A stretch of DNA of 64,000 nt, from assembly GCF_000720475.1 (NCBI RefSeq), contig NZ_JOAP01000001.1:186001-250000 (forward strand), written 5' to 3'. The position numbers and the translations under genes are program-made. Under the pieces are notes generated by a model that did not search any database, was not told the origin of the DNA, and saw only the letters and a list, made by a program, of their open reading frames with translations. Within the stretch, counting starts at the first letter, position 1; each line of letters starts with the position of its first letter. Shown piece after piece: positions 1-8,470 of the stretch. The DNA is from Streptomyces aureocirculatus (lineage in GTDB: Bacteria > Actinomycetota > Actinomycetes > Streptomycetales > Streptomycetaceae).

Positions 1-1174
1 TGTCGTAGGCCATGAAACCGTCGCGCTGGTTGGTGCGCACCTCCGCGTTCTTGGCCTGGTTGACCGGGAGCTGCAGGTAGTTCGGGCCGACGCGGTAGCG
101 CTGGGTGTCGCTGTAGGAGAAGGTCCGCCCGACCAGCATCTTGTCGTCGGAGAAGTCGAGTCCGTCCACCAGGACGCCGGTTCCGAAGGCGATCTGCTCG
201 TTCTCGGCGAAGTAGTTGTCGACGGTGCGGTCAAGGACCAGGCGGCCGACCGCCTTGGGCGGGAAATCCTGCTCCGGCCAGGTCTTGGTGTCGTCCAGCG
301 GATCGAAGTCCAGCTCCGGGTGCTCGCCGTCCTCCATCATCTGTACGAGCAGTTCCCACTGCGGGAACTCGCCGCGGCGGATGGCCTCGTACAGGTCCTT
401 GGTGGCATGACCGAGCTCGTCGGCCTGTACGTTCGCCGCGTCCTCCTCGGTCATGCTGCGTACGCCCCGCTCGGGCATCCAGTGGTACTTGACCAGGACG
501 GTGCGGCCCTCGCCGTTGACCCACTTGTAGGTGTTCACGCCGAAGCCCTGCATGTGCCGGTAGTCCGCGGGGATGCCCCGGGGGCTGAAGAGGTTGACGA
601 GCATGTGCATGCTCTCGGGCGTCTGCGACATGAAGTCGAAGATGCGGGCGGGCTTCTGCTCGTGCGAGACGGGGTCCGGCTTCAGGGCGTGGATGACGTC
701 GGGGAACTTCACGGCGTCCCGGATGAAGAAGACGCCGAGGTTGTTGCCGACCAGGTCCCAGTTGCCGTCCTCGGTGTAGAACTTCACGGCGAAGCCGCGC
801 GGGTCGCGGGCGGCTTCGGAGGAGTCACGGCCTCCGATGACCGTGGAGAAGCGCAGGGCGACGTCGGTGCGTTTGCCGCGCTCCTGGAACAGTTTGGCGC
901 GCGTGTAGCGGTCGATCGGCTCGTCGCCCCAGGCTCCGTACGCCTCGAAGTAGCCGAAGGCGGTGACGCCGCGTGCGTGGACGACGCGCTCGGGGATGCG
1001 TTCCCGGTCGAAGTGGCTGATCTTCTCCAGGAAGTGGTAGTTCTCCAGCGTGGCGGGGCCTCGCGCCCCGACCGTCCGCTGGTTCTGGTTGTCGTGGACA
1101 GGGTGACCCTGCCGGTCGGTGAGGACCGGCCGGGGGTCGTCCGCGGATGAACCCATGCTGGACACGTCAGTCAT
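1..1174 (-). CDS. Monofunctional heme catalase, 3' end outside window
   Basis: Clade-type heme catalase that dismutates hydrogen peroxide in the cytosol; the first 391 residues are present and the C-terminus lies beyond base 1 (family length about 480-500). The distal signature [15 protein letters not shown] is at about residues 55-69 with catalytic His66; the catalytic Asn is Asn138 in the [10 protein letters not shown] stretch. The proximal heme-ligand motif [10 protein letters not shown] is near residue 350 with Tyr354 as the expected iron ligand. The start is ATG at 1174, preceded by AAGGAG at 1184-1189 with a 9-nt spacing. The 228 bases upstream, to the next gene, show no clear operator. 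No catalase regulator (CatR/Fur type) is adjacent. Family assignment is secure; the isozyme is not determinable here. Confidence 0.96.
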   Translation of the reverse strand, partial: MTDVSSMGSSADDPRPVLTDRQGHPVHDNQNQRTVGARGPATLENYHFLEKISHFDRERIPERVVHARGVTAFGYFEAYGAWGDEPIDRYTRAKLFQERGKRTDVALRFSTVIGGRDSSEAARDPRGFAVKFYTEDGNWDLVGNNLGVFFIRDAVKFPDVIHALKPDPVSHEQKPARIFDFMSQTPESMHMLVNLFSPRGIPADYRHMQGFGVNTYKWVNGEGRTVLVKYHWMPERGVRSMTEEDAANVQADELGHATKDLYEAIRRGEFPQWELLVQMMEDGEHPELDFDPLDDTKTWPEQDFPPKAVGRLVLDRTVDNYFAENEQIAFGTGVLVDGLDFSDDKMLVGRTFSYSDTQRYRVGPNYLQLPVNQAKNAEVRTNQRDGFMAYD

Positions 1175-1402
1175 GACCGTCGGCTCCTTGGCGGGGTGGC
1201 CGCGTGCTCGCCCCCCCTCGCGTGGCGGCGGGCGCGCGGGCTTGTCGGGGGATTCGGTACCCACCAGTACTCACCCCGGGTGCCCTCGTACGGCGGTCAT
1301 ATGCGGTGTGTCGGCTGAAGTGCGCACATCCGGCGGTGCCCTCCGACCCTTTTGTCACAGACCCCGGTCCGTGGGGTGCGCGGATTCGGAGGGCGCGAGC
1401 CG

Positions 1403-2020
1403 TCAGCCGTTGCCGCTGGTACTGCTGGTGCCCGAGTCGTCACCGATGGCGGCGGCGTTCCCCGCACTGCCGACGAGAGCGAGGGCGTCCGCGCAGGACA
1501 CGACCTCGATGCCCCGGCTGGGGAAGACGGCGTCCATGAAGAAGTCGTGCATGGCCTCGTCGCCGTCGGCGCAGCCGTCACGCAGCACGGTCAGCCGGTA
1601 GTCACGGTCTGCCGCGTCGTAGCACGTCGCCGCCACCATGGCGCTGGTCGCGACCCCGGCGACCGCGATCTTGCTGACGCCGCGTGCGCGGAGCACCAGG
1701 TCGAGATCCGTGCCGGCGAACGCGCTGGCCCGGCGTTTCACCACGACGACGTCCTCGTCGGCGACCGGCAGGGCGATCTCGGTGCCTGCCGAGCCCTCGT
1801 GGAAGGTGTCCCCGGCTTCGTGGAAGGCCTGGAACAGTGGGTTGTCCCGGGGCAGGTCGGTGCCGTTGCCGCGGAGGGCGAAGTGCACGAACACCACGAG
1901 GGCCCCGGCCGCGCGGGCGCGCGGGATCAGTTCGGTGAGCGGCGGCACGACCCGCTTGGCGAACGGGTAGTTGCTCGTGATGCCCTGCTGGATGTCGCCG
2001 ATGATCAGTGCGGTGGCCAT
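1403..2020 (-). CDS. Isochorismatase-fold hydrolase lacking the usual cysteine
   Basis: A 205-residue isochorismatase/cysteine-hydrolase fold protein. The first strand ends in the expected acid (Asp9 in LIIGDIQQG) and the basic triad member is Lys95 in VVKRRASAF. The nucleophile loop reads GVATSAMVAAT, so the position normally held by Cys (motif GVxTxxCV) is Met128; Cys133 follows in the next helix but is out of register. Isochorismatases such as EntB and PhzD also lack the Cys and hydrolyse vinyl ethers, so loss of Cys need not mean loss of function. The C-terminal 20 residues are Ser/Gly/Thr-rich. It is a single gene transcribed away from the sirtuin. Substrate unknown. Confidence 0.85.
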   Translation of the reverse strand: MATALIIGDIQQGITSNYPFAKRVVPPLTELIPRARAAGALVVFVHFALRGNGTDLPRDNPLFQAFHEAGDTFHEGSAGTEIALPVADEDVVVVKRRASAFAGTDLDLVLRARGVSKIAVAGVATSAMVAATCYDAADRDYRLTVLRDGCADGDEAMHDFFMDAVFPSRGIEVVSCADALALVGSAGNAAAIGDDSGTSSTSGNG

Positions 2021-2205
2021 GGCAGGGTCCCCGTTCCGTCTCTGCTGTGCGGCGCCCCGGGGTCAGCAGGGCACGGCGGCCGTGTCGATGATCACGATCA
2101 TACGATGGTCGACAGAGCGTGCAGGAAAGACGATTTACGGCGATCAGGATGCCGCTGTAGGGCACAAGCGGGTGCCGTCGGCTTCCTGCTCACGGCCACC
2201 CCGCT

Positions 2206-2280
2206 GAACCGGTAGGGCCGACCGGCAGAGCTGACCGGTAGGGCCGACCGGTAGGGCCGACCGGAAGGGCTGACCCGTAC
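2206..2280. repeat. 13-bp tandem repeat upstream of the sirtuin gene
   Basis: Five units of the form GACCGGTAGGGCC run from 2206 to 2271 with a sixth partial unit to 2280. Units at 2233-2245 and 2246-2258 are identical; the others differ at one to three positions and the first has one extra base. The array ends 38 bases before the sirtuin start codon, so it lies where promoter or 5' untranslated sequence is expected. Confidence 0.85.
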
Positions 2281-2317
2281 AACGACGTGTCGCGGCCTGT
2301 TTCCGTACCCTGGCGGC

Positions 2318-3208
2318 ATGCGCACGCGCCCCACCCTGAGCTGGTCCCCCACCGGGGACCTCCCGCCGGGCACCACGGACCTCAAGCCGGTCGCCGACGC
2401 CCTGGGCACCGGCGGTGTCCTTGTGCTCAGCGGAGCGGGCCTCTCCACGGAGTCGGGCATCCCCGACTACCGGGGCGAGGGCGGCAGCCTGAGCCGGCAC
2501 ACCCCGATGACGTACCAGGACTTCACCGCGGACGCCGCCGCCCGGCGCCGGTACTGGGCGCGCAGCCACCTCGGCTGGCGCACCTTCGGCCGTGCCCTGC
2601 CCAACGCCGGGCACCGGGCCGTGGCCGCTTTCGGGGAGCACGGCCTGCTCTCGGGTGTGATCACCCAGAACGTCGACGGCCTGCACCAGGCCGCGGGCAG
2701 CGAGGGCGTCGTGGAACTCCACGGAAGCCTGGACCGGGTTCGCTGTCTTTCCTGCGGCACCCTCAGCCCGCGCCGCGAGCTCGCCCGGCGCCTCGATGCC
2801 GCCAACCCGGGCTTCGAGCCGGTGGCCGCCGGAATCAACCCGGACGGTGACGCCGACCTCTCCGACGAACAGGTCGCGGACTTCCGCGTGCTGCCCTGCG
2901 CGAACTGCGGCGGCATCCTCAAACCGGACGTGGTGTTCTTCGGTGAGACCGTGCCGCCGCAGCGGGTCGAGCACTGCCGCCGACTCGTCCGCGAAGCGGC
3001 CTCGCTGCTGGTCCTCGGCTCCTCGCTGACGGTGATGTCCGGGCTCCGGTTCGTCCGCCAGGCCGCCCGGGCCGGAAAGCCCGTACTGATCGTCAACCGG
3101 GACCCGACCCGGGGCGACCAGCACGCCCGCACCCGGGTCGCACTCCCCCTGGGCGCGGCCCTCACCACCGTGGCCACCCGCCTCGGCATCCCCACCGACA
3201 GCCAATAG
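2318..3208 (+). CDS. Sir2-family NAD-dependent protein deacylase
   Basis: A 296-residue sirtuin that would remove acyl groups from lysines using NAD, giving nicotinamide and O-acyl-ADP-ribose. The NAD-binding GAGLSTESGIPDYRG motif is at residues 39-53, TQNVDGLH at 116-123, and the catalytic His135 sits in VELHG. Zinc-knuckle cysteines are Cys143/Cys146 and Cys194/Cys197; GSSLTV and VNRDPTRGD near the C-terminus complete the Rossmann fold. The overall layout, with a long loop between the cysteine pairs, resembles class II (SIRT4-like) sirtuins. The ATG at 2318 gives a full-length domain; the ribosome site is weak. It is monocistronic, with the repeat array directly upstream. Confidence 0.95.
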   Translation: MRTRPTLSWSPTGDLPPGTTDLKPVADALGTGGVLVLSGAGLSTESGIPDYRGEGGSLSRHTPMTYQDFTADAAARRRYWARSHLGWRTFGRALPNAGHRAVAAFGEHGLLSGVITQNVDGLHQAAGSEGVVELHGSLDRVRCLSCGTLSPRRELARRLDAANPGFEPVAAGINPDGDADLSDEQVADFRVLPCANCGGILKPDVVFFGETVPPQRVEHCRRLVREAASLLVLGSSLTVMSGLRFVRQAARAGKPVLIVNRDPTRGDQHARTRVALPLGAALTTVATRLGIPTDSQ

Positions 3209-3362
3209 ACCCTGTCGGCCCGGCCGTCCGGGCACCGCCGCCCACCGGAAAACCAGTGGAACCGCAGTTCGGTGGGCCGTTACCGTGCTCCCGCCCCTGT
3301 CGCCCTGCCTAGGACGTGCCGTTGTACACCAAGTGAGACCTCCTGAGCGCTGATCTGTCGCG

Positions 3363-3380
3363 CGTCGCACCTGTGCGACG
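3363..3380. promoter_or_regulatory. 18-bp perfect palindrome upstream of DUF1062 gene
   Basis: CGTCGCAC-CT-GTGCGACG is a perfect 8-2-8 inverted repeat ending 45 bases before the GTG start of the DUF1062 gene. Its position and symmetry suit a dimeric repressor site in the promoter. No regulator gene is adjacent, so the binding protein is unknown. Confidence 0.5.
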
Positions 3381-3425
3381 TGCCCCTTTTCGCTGCGGAC
3401 TTCTCACTGGAACCGGTGCATCACT

Positions 3426-3974
3426 GTGTCCGAAACCTGGGTGGTCGTTCCCACCTGCCTGCCTCTCGTCCTCCGCCGTTGCCACACCTGCGCCTCCGAG
3501 CGCTTCCGGGCACACGGCAAATTCCGCGTCAACGCCCACCACAAGCTCATCGACGCCTGGCTTCTCGCGCTGTGCACCAGGTGCGGGGAGACCACCAAGA
3601 TCACCGTCCTGGAACGGGTGAACGTGCGCTCCGTACGTCCCGAGGTCCTGGACCTGATGCACGGCAACGACCCCGGCCTGGCAGCCGAACTGCTCCAGGA
3701 CCCGGTTGTGCGGCGCCGTAATCACATAGCCCTCGACTGGGACGACGCCTGGCGCCTGGCCACCGGCGAGCCGGACCGGCCGGAGGGCGAGGCGATCGAG
3801 GTGTCGGTCCGCTTCGCGGCGCGCATCCCTGTCCGCCCGGTGCGGCTGATCGCTGAGGGTCTCGGCCTTTCGCGCGCCGAGGTCGAAAGACTGCTGGCCG
3901 AGGGGCACCTCGTCTCGGCGGTCCGCCTGAGCGGCAAGCTCACCGGCGACTTCACCTTCACGCTCAAACGCTGA
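3426..3974 (+). CDS. DUF1062 domain protein with N-terminal zinc ribbon
   Basis: A 182-residue protein matching the DUF1062 family of uncharacterised cytosolic proteins. Near the N-terminus CHTC (about residues 19-22) and CTRC (about 50-53) form a probable four-cysteine zinc site. The middle has the family-typical segment with HIALDWDDAW, and the C-terminal third (RLIAEGLGLSRAEVERLLAEGHL) resembles an S4-like or helical nucleic-acid-binding turn, which is inference. The start is GTG at 3426. A strong hairpin follows the stop by 6 bases. It appears monocistronic. Biological role is not known for the family. Confidence 0.85.
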   Translation: MSETWVVVPTCLPLVLRRCHTCASERFRAHGKFRVNAHHKLIDAWLLALCTRCGETTKITVLERVNVRSVRPEVLDLMHGNDPGLAAELLQDPVVRRRNHIALDWDDAWRLATGEPDRPEGEAIEVSVRFAARIPVRPVRLIAEGLGLSRAEVERLLAEGHLVSAVRLSGKLTGDFTFTLKR

Positions 3975-3980
3975 GCTCCC

Positions 3981-4008
3981 GGGACCCCGGCGACAGGGCC
4001 GGGGTCCC
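3981..4008 (+). terminator. Rho-independent-type hairpin after DUF1062 gene
   Basis: A perfect 11-bp stem (GGGACCCCGGC paired with GCCGGGGTCCC) with a 6-nt loop begins 6 bases after the stop codon. There is no U-tract, which is usual for Streptomyces terminators. Confidence 0.75.
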
Positions 4009-4172
4009 GTCTCGCCGTCCCAGGCCGCTGTCCCAAGGGGATGGGGTCTTCACAGGTCAGGGCCTGCTCTGCTGTTCCAGCGTCCCGTCTTCCGCGTAGA
4101 TCGTTGCGGAGTCGGGGCGCTCCCCGGAAACCTCGTTCCCGCCGGACGGGGCGGCTGCTTGGCGCCGAGCCG

Positions 4173-4508
4173 ACGGGAACGGAGGGCTACGGGCAGGTCT
4201 GCGGCACCAACGACCTGGCGTGGAGTGCCAGTTCCGAGACCCAGGCCGGGGGCTACATCCTCATCTCGGTGAAGGCGAGGGCCGGCATCACCTGCACGCT
4301 CCCCGCCGGACTCCCGTCAGTGGCGTTCGGCTCGGACGGCACCGAGGCGAGTCCGGCGGAGCAGTCCGTCGGTGAGCCGGTGGAGCTGAGCGGTGCCGCC
4401 ACCGCCTACGCCGGGGTGAACCCCAAGACCACCGACGCCGACACCGGCAAGGAGCTGAGTGCGATCGTCGTCTCGGTGCCCGGCGACCAGAGCGACCCGG
4501 TCAGCCTG
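4173..4508 (+). pseudogene. DUF4232 lipoprotein remnant, truncated at both ends
   Basis: The plus frame encodes a stretch closely resembling the core of Streptomyces DUF4232 secreted or lipoproteins: a CGTNDLAWSAS start, AGGYILISVKA, CTLPAGLPSVAFGSDG, and AYAGVNPKT. The usual signal peptide or lipobox is absent: upstream sequence in frame is basic and non-hydrophobic (GAPRKPRSRR). After DPVSL the expected C-terminal beta strands (family members end with a conserved TNWH-type region) are replaced by unrelated sequence. No ribosome site or plausible start precedes the homology. I read it as a gene relic, next to an interrupted exporter 1.5 kb downstream. Confidence 0.7.
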
Positions 4509-4742
4509 GATCGGGATGTCCTGGGCGGCGATGTTGACCAGGCCGACGAGGGAGCCCACATTGGCGTCGACTGTCACTCCGGTACGAAACGTTCGGTTGA
4601 CCAGAAGAGGCCAGTACATCCACCAATGCCCGGAGAATGGGGCTGTTCGCCCGTTGGTGGAGTGTCGGCGTAGCCGGGCTGACGGCGGCCTTCCGCAGGG
4701 GGCGGTACCGCTTGTGTCTCCCGTGAGGGGAGACGTCAGGGT

Positions 4743-5681
4743 GTGCCCATGAACGACGACACCCTCTGCTCGATCGGTGAGCTGGCCCGGCGTACCGGGC
4801 TGACGGTCAAGACGATCCGGTTCTACTCGGACCGGGGCCTCGTCGAGCCGACGGACCGCACCCCGGCCGGGTACCGCCGCTACGGCACCGAGGCGGTCGC
4901 CCGCGTGGAACTGGTGCGGACCCTGCGGGACCTCGGTCTCGACCTGGACACGATCCGCAAGGTGGTGACGCGGGAGGTCTCGCTCGCCGAGGTCACGGCG
5001 GCCCATGCCGAGGCGCTTGACGTGCAGATCCGTGCCCTGCGGCTGCGCCGGGCGGTGCTGACGGCGGTGTCCGGGCGGAACTCGACGCCCGCGGACCTGG
5101 AGCTCGTGCACCGGCTCGCGAAGCTCTCCGGTACGCAACGGCGCCGCCTCGTCGACGACTTCCTCGCCGCCGTCTTCGACGGTCTGCACGGCCACCCCGC
5201 GTTCGCGGGCGTCATGCGCTCGATGACGCCGGAGCTGCCCCGCGATCCGAGCCCCGAACAGATCGTGGCCTGGGTGGAGTTGGCGGAGCTGTTCCGGGAC
5301 CCGGACTTCTGCTCCAGCATGCACGGGATGGCCCACGACATGGCGGCCGACCGGGCCCCCGACGGCCCCTCGGGGCTCCCCCGTATCCTCGCCGAGGCCG
5401 TGCGCGCCCGTGTCACACCGGCCCTGGCGGCGGGCGTCGCCCCGGCGTCGCCCGAAGCAGGGCGCGTCGTCGACGACCTCGCCGCCCACTACGCGCGCAT
5501 CCTCGGCGAAGGCTCCGACACGTCCGCCTCGCGCCCCCGACTGCTGTCCCGCCTGGAGTCCATGAAAGACCCGCGGCGCGACCGGTATCTGGAACTGCTC
5601 GCCGTGGTCAACGGCTGGCCGCCGCCGGACCGCCTCGCGCCGGCCCTCGACTGGGTCGTCGCCGCGCTCCGCGCCCGATGA
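4743..5681 (+). CDS. MerR-family transcriptional regulator with large C-terminal domain
   Basis: A 312-residue activator-type regulator. The MerR winged helix is at residues about 7-75 (CSIGELARRTGLTVKTIRFY, then a GYRRYG wing) followed by the dimerisation helix to about 115. The remaining ~195 residues are an all-helical extension lacking the metal-binding cysteines of MerR/CueR, so an organic effector is more likely. GTG at 4743 (behind GAGGGGAG at 4725-4732) or ATG at 4749 could start it. Its stop overlaps the ATG of the following exporter by the ATGA overlap at 5678-5681, so the two were co-translated and it probably controlled that exporter, which is now interrupted. Confidence 0.9.
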   Translation: MPMNDDTLCSIGELARRTGLTVKTIRFYSDRGLVEPTDRTPAGYRRYGTEAVARVELVRTLRDLGLDLDTIRKVVTREVSLAEVTAAHAEALDVQIRALRLRRAVLTAVSGRNSTPADLELVHRLAKLSGTQRRRLVDDFLAAVFDGLHGHPAFAGVMRSMTPELPRDPSPEQIVAWVELAELFRDPDFCSSMHGMAHDMAADRAPDGPSGLPRILAEAVRARVTPALAAGVAPASPEAGRVVDDLAAHYARILGEGSDTSASRPRLLSRLESMKDPRRDRYLELLAVVNGWPPPDRLAPALDWVVAALRAR

Positions 5682-6931
5682 CCGTGCGGCCCGAGGAGCT
5701 GACCGGCGCTCCGGAGCACCCGCCGCCGTCCGGATACCGCGCGCTCGGGGCGGTGCCCGGGTTCTGGCGCGTCGCGGTGACGGGGCTTGTCTCGAAACTG
5801 CCGTCGAGCATGACAGGCCTCGCCCTCCTGCTCCTGATCAGCCGTCATCACTCGTACGGCACGGCGGGGCTCGCGGTGAGCTGCGCGGCGATCGGGCAGG
5901 GGCTCACGGCTCCGGCGCGGGGGCGGCTTGTCGACCGGTACGCGCACCGGCCGGTGCTGCTGTGCTGTCTCGGCGCGTACGTGCCTGCCCTGGCGCTCCT
6001 CGTCGTCACCGCCCGCGCCCCGGGAACGCGCTGGCCCTGACTGCTCGCACTCGCGGCGCTCTCGGGGGCCGTCGCCCCACCGGTCGCCGTCATGATGCGC
6101 GCGGTCTGGCACCGGGCCGCGGGGCCCGCCGCTCTGGGACCGGCCATGGCACTCGACTCGGCGATGACGGGTGCCGCGCTGGTCGTCGGTCCGGCGCTCG
6201 CGGGCCGGCTCGGCGTGTCGGTCTCGCCGCTCGCGCCGTTCCTGGCCGTCGCGGTGCTCTCGACCGGGTCCGTATGGCTCCTGGCCGGGCTGCCGACCAC
6301 GCTCGGCCCCGCGGCCTCCGGCGGGCCCCGGCCTCGGCTGTTCCGGCGTGCGCGGCAGGCACGGAGCGGGCCGCTGCGCCGGCTCCTCGCCGCGGACGCC
6401 CTGTTCGTGTGCGCCGTGACCGGCATGGACGTGGTGCTGCCGCGGTACGCACAGGAACACGGCGTCGCCGCGTACGCGGGCTTGTACCTCGGCGCGCTGT
6501 CCCTCGGCAGCGTCCTGGGCAGTCTCGCCCTGGGCACCGTGCCCGCCCTGACGGCCCTGACGGTCGTGTCCGCGCGGTGGCACCGGGTCCCGCTGCTCCT
6601 GTGCGCGTTCGCGGCCGGGGCCTGCGTGCTCGCCTGCACGGTGCCGCTCTCACCGACGGCGGTGCTGCTCCTCTGCCCGGTGGCGGGGTTCGCCGTCGGG
6701 TCCGTGTTCGCGGCGCTGCGGACGGCGGGCGGCGACCTCGCACCCGAGGGCCGCCTCACCGAGACGATGTCGTGGCTGAACACCTGCGACCTGGCCGGGG
6801 GTGCGGCGGGGGCGGCGCTGTTCGCCCAGGCCGCGGTCACCGGAGGTGCCGGGGCGGCGCCGGCGCTCGTGCCGCTGGTCGCCGTGGCGGCCGCCGCCGT
6901 CGGCCGGGGCGCGCACCGCAAGGAGCGCTGA
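5678..6931 (+). pseudogene. MFS exporter interrupted by an in-frame TGA
   Basis: One continuous reading frame from ATG 5678 to stop 6931 encodes a ~417-residue MFS drug-exporter-like protein, broken by a single TGA at 6038-6040. Both sides are in the same frame and read naturally across it: the N-terminal half has TM1-TM4 with the RGRLVDRYAHRPVL loop-A region, and the C-terminal part resumes at once with LLALAALSGAVAPPVAVMM. No frameshift is required. A restart at ATG 6092 would make a 279-residue fragment missing about four helices. It is translationally coupled to the MerR gene. It could be a true nonsense mutation or a base-call error; readthrough cannot be excluded but has no support. Confidence 0.8.
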
Positions 6932-6940
6932 GCGTGCCCG

Positions 6941-6958
6941 CTCCCCCGCACGCGCGGG
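6941..6958. terminator. Hairpin between convergent MFS genes
   Basis: CCCCCGC-ACGC-GCGGGGG forms a 7-bp perfect stem 10 bases after the stop of the interrupted exporter; a second 7-bp hairpin (6960-6988) follows. Together they could end transcription from both sides, since the next gene is convergent. Confidence 0.55.
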
Positions 6959-7018
6959 GGCGCCCCGCCCGCCGTGCGGAAGGGGCGCCCACCTCATCGG
7001 GACGGGTCCGGCCTGCCC

Positions 7019-8470
7019 TTACTCCTGAGCCTCCGCCGCCACCGGCTTCGGGATGAGGAAGGACGTGACGAAGGCGGCCGCGATGAGGACCACGCCGGCG
7101 ATCATGCCTGCCGAGTAGCCCGCGGCCGAGGTCTTGTCCGCCGGTTCCGCCGCGGTCTGGACCGCGTACAGGAGGGCGAAGCTCAGGCCCGCGCCGAGGT
7201 TGAAGGCGCCCGCGTTCAGGCCCGGCAGGAAGCCGGGGTTCTCCTTCGGGGACAGCACGATGCCGAGGCCGTTCAGAACGATGTTGCCGACGCCCGCGTA
7301 GGTGACGCCGATGAGGACCGACGAGACGAGCAGGAGCGGGCGCGAGTCGGCCTGGAGGGTGAACAGCATCAGGGCGACGGTGACGGCGGAGCCGACGAGG
7401 CCGAGGCGCAGGATGCGGCCGTAGCCGTGCGTGGCGGCGAGCCGGCCCGCGATCGGGCCCATGGCCAGGCCCGCGAGGGCGTACGGGGTGAGGGTCCACC
7501 AGGCCGACTGCTCGGCGCTCATTCCGAAGCCCGCGTCCGCGTTCTGGGCGAACGCCGGGATCATGCCGTTCATGACGGCGAAGACGCCCGTCATGGTCAG
7601 GACGGTGGTGAGGAGCAGCGCCCAGGTGGAGCGCTGCCGCAGGTGCCGGGTGGCGACCAAGGGGTGCTTGCTGCGGTCCTCGGCACGCCAGAAGGCGGCG
7701 AAGGCGAGGGCGGAGACGACGGCGAGCCCGGCGACGAGCGGCCAGTTCGCGGCGCCGAGCTTGCCGGCCTCGTTCAGGGCGATGAGGGCCGCGCCGACGG
7801 AGACGACGAGAAGCGCCACGCCGGGCCAGTCCATGCGGTTGTCGGAGCCGGTGGCGCGGGCGGTGGACTCCGGGGTGAGCGTGGCGACCAGGACCATGGC
7901 GAGTCCGGCGACCACGGCCATCACCCAGAACACCGACTGGAAGCCGTAGTGGTCGGCGAGGGAGCCGCCCGCGATGGAGTCGACGCCCGCGATGCCGCCG
8001 TTGACGGCGGTGATGACGCCGAGCAGGGTGCCGTACCGCTTCGGCTCGTGCACCTCGTTGCGCAGCATGATCAGGCACAGCGGCACGGTGGGCCCTGACA
8101 CGCCCTGGATGACGCGTCCCGCGAACAGCATGGGCACGCTCTGCGCGAGCGCGGCCACGACGCAGCCGACGGCCATGAGCGCCATCATCGCGGCGAGGAC
8201 GCGGCGGCGTCCGACGAGGTCGCCGAGGCGCGGCAGGAACAGCGAGAAGAGGGCGGCGGAGGTGAAGAACGCCGTCTGGGTCAGGCCGACCTCGGCGGAG
8301 GTCGCGTCGAGGGAGTCCTCGACGCTCTTGAGGGCGGGGCTGAGCATGCTCGCGTTCAACTGGAAGGCGAAGCAGGCCACCAGGAGGGCGGTGACAAGGA
8401 CCCATACGCGGACGGGGCGGCCGCCCGGCGATGCGGCGGGGTGTGCGGGTTCAGCGATGGAGGTGTTCAC
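7019..8470 (-). CDS. MFS transporter (DHA2-like) coupled to nucleoside hydrolase
   Basis: A 483-residue major-facilitator protein with about 14 predicted membrane helices. TM1 follows an N-terminal cytosolic tail (VWVLVTALLVACFAFQLNAS), and the loop-A motif is GDLVGRRRV. The GTG start at 8470 overlaps the stop of the upstream nucleoside hydrolase in a GTGA overlap, so the two proteins are co-translated. By context it may import nucleosides or export bases or ribose-related products; the fold alone is more typical of drug exporters, so direction and substrate are inference. Expression is probably controlled by the divergent LacI-type regulator. Confidence 0.88.
   Translation of the reverse strand: MNTSIAEPAHPAASPGGRPVRVWVLVTALLVACFAFQLNASMLSPALKSVEDSLDATSAEVGLTQTAFFTSAALFSLFLPRLGDLVGRRRVLAAMMALMAVGCVVAALAQSVPMLFAGRVIQGVSGPTVPLCLIMLRNEVHEPKRYGTLLGVITAVNGGIAGVDSIAGGSLADHYGFQSVFWVMAVVAGLAMVLVATLTPESTARATGSDNRMDWPGVALLVVSVGAALIALNEAGKLGAANWPLVAGLAVVSALAFAAFWRAEDRSKHPLVATRHLRQRSTWALLLTTVLTMTGVFAVMNGMIPAFAQNADAGFGMSAEQSAWWTLTPYALAGLAMGPIAGRLAATHGYGRILRLGLVGSAVTVALMLFTLQADSRPLLLVSSVLIGVTYAGVGNIVLNGLGIVLSPKENPGFLPGLNAGAFNLGAGLSFALLYAVQTAAEPADKTSAAGYSAGMIAGVVLIAAAFVTSFLIPKPVAAEAQE

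Noticed and set aside
320..1150. Long open frame on the plus strand opposite the catalase gene
   Set aside because: It mirrors the codon structure of the catalase on the other strand; high-GC coding DNA produces such antisense frames. The protein has no domain logic.
4317..5489. 390-codon minus-strand frame across the MerR gene
   Set aside because: Most of it is antisense to the MerR gene. Only its last part (about 4500-4640) looks peptide-like, and that is reported as a possible relic.
6038..6043. TGA-C context considered for programmed stop-codon readthrough
   Set aside because: No downstream structure or conserved element supports it, and the readthrough context known from eukaryotes does not transfer to bacteria. 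A nonsense mutation or base error is simpler.
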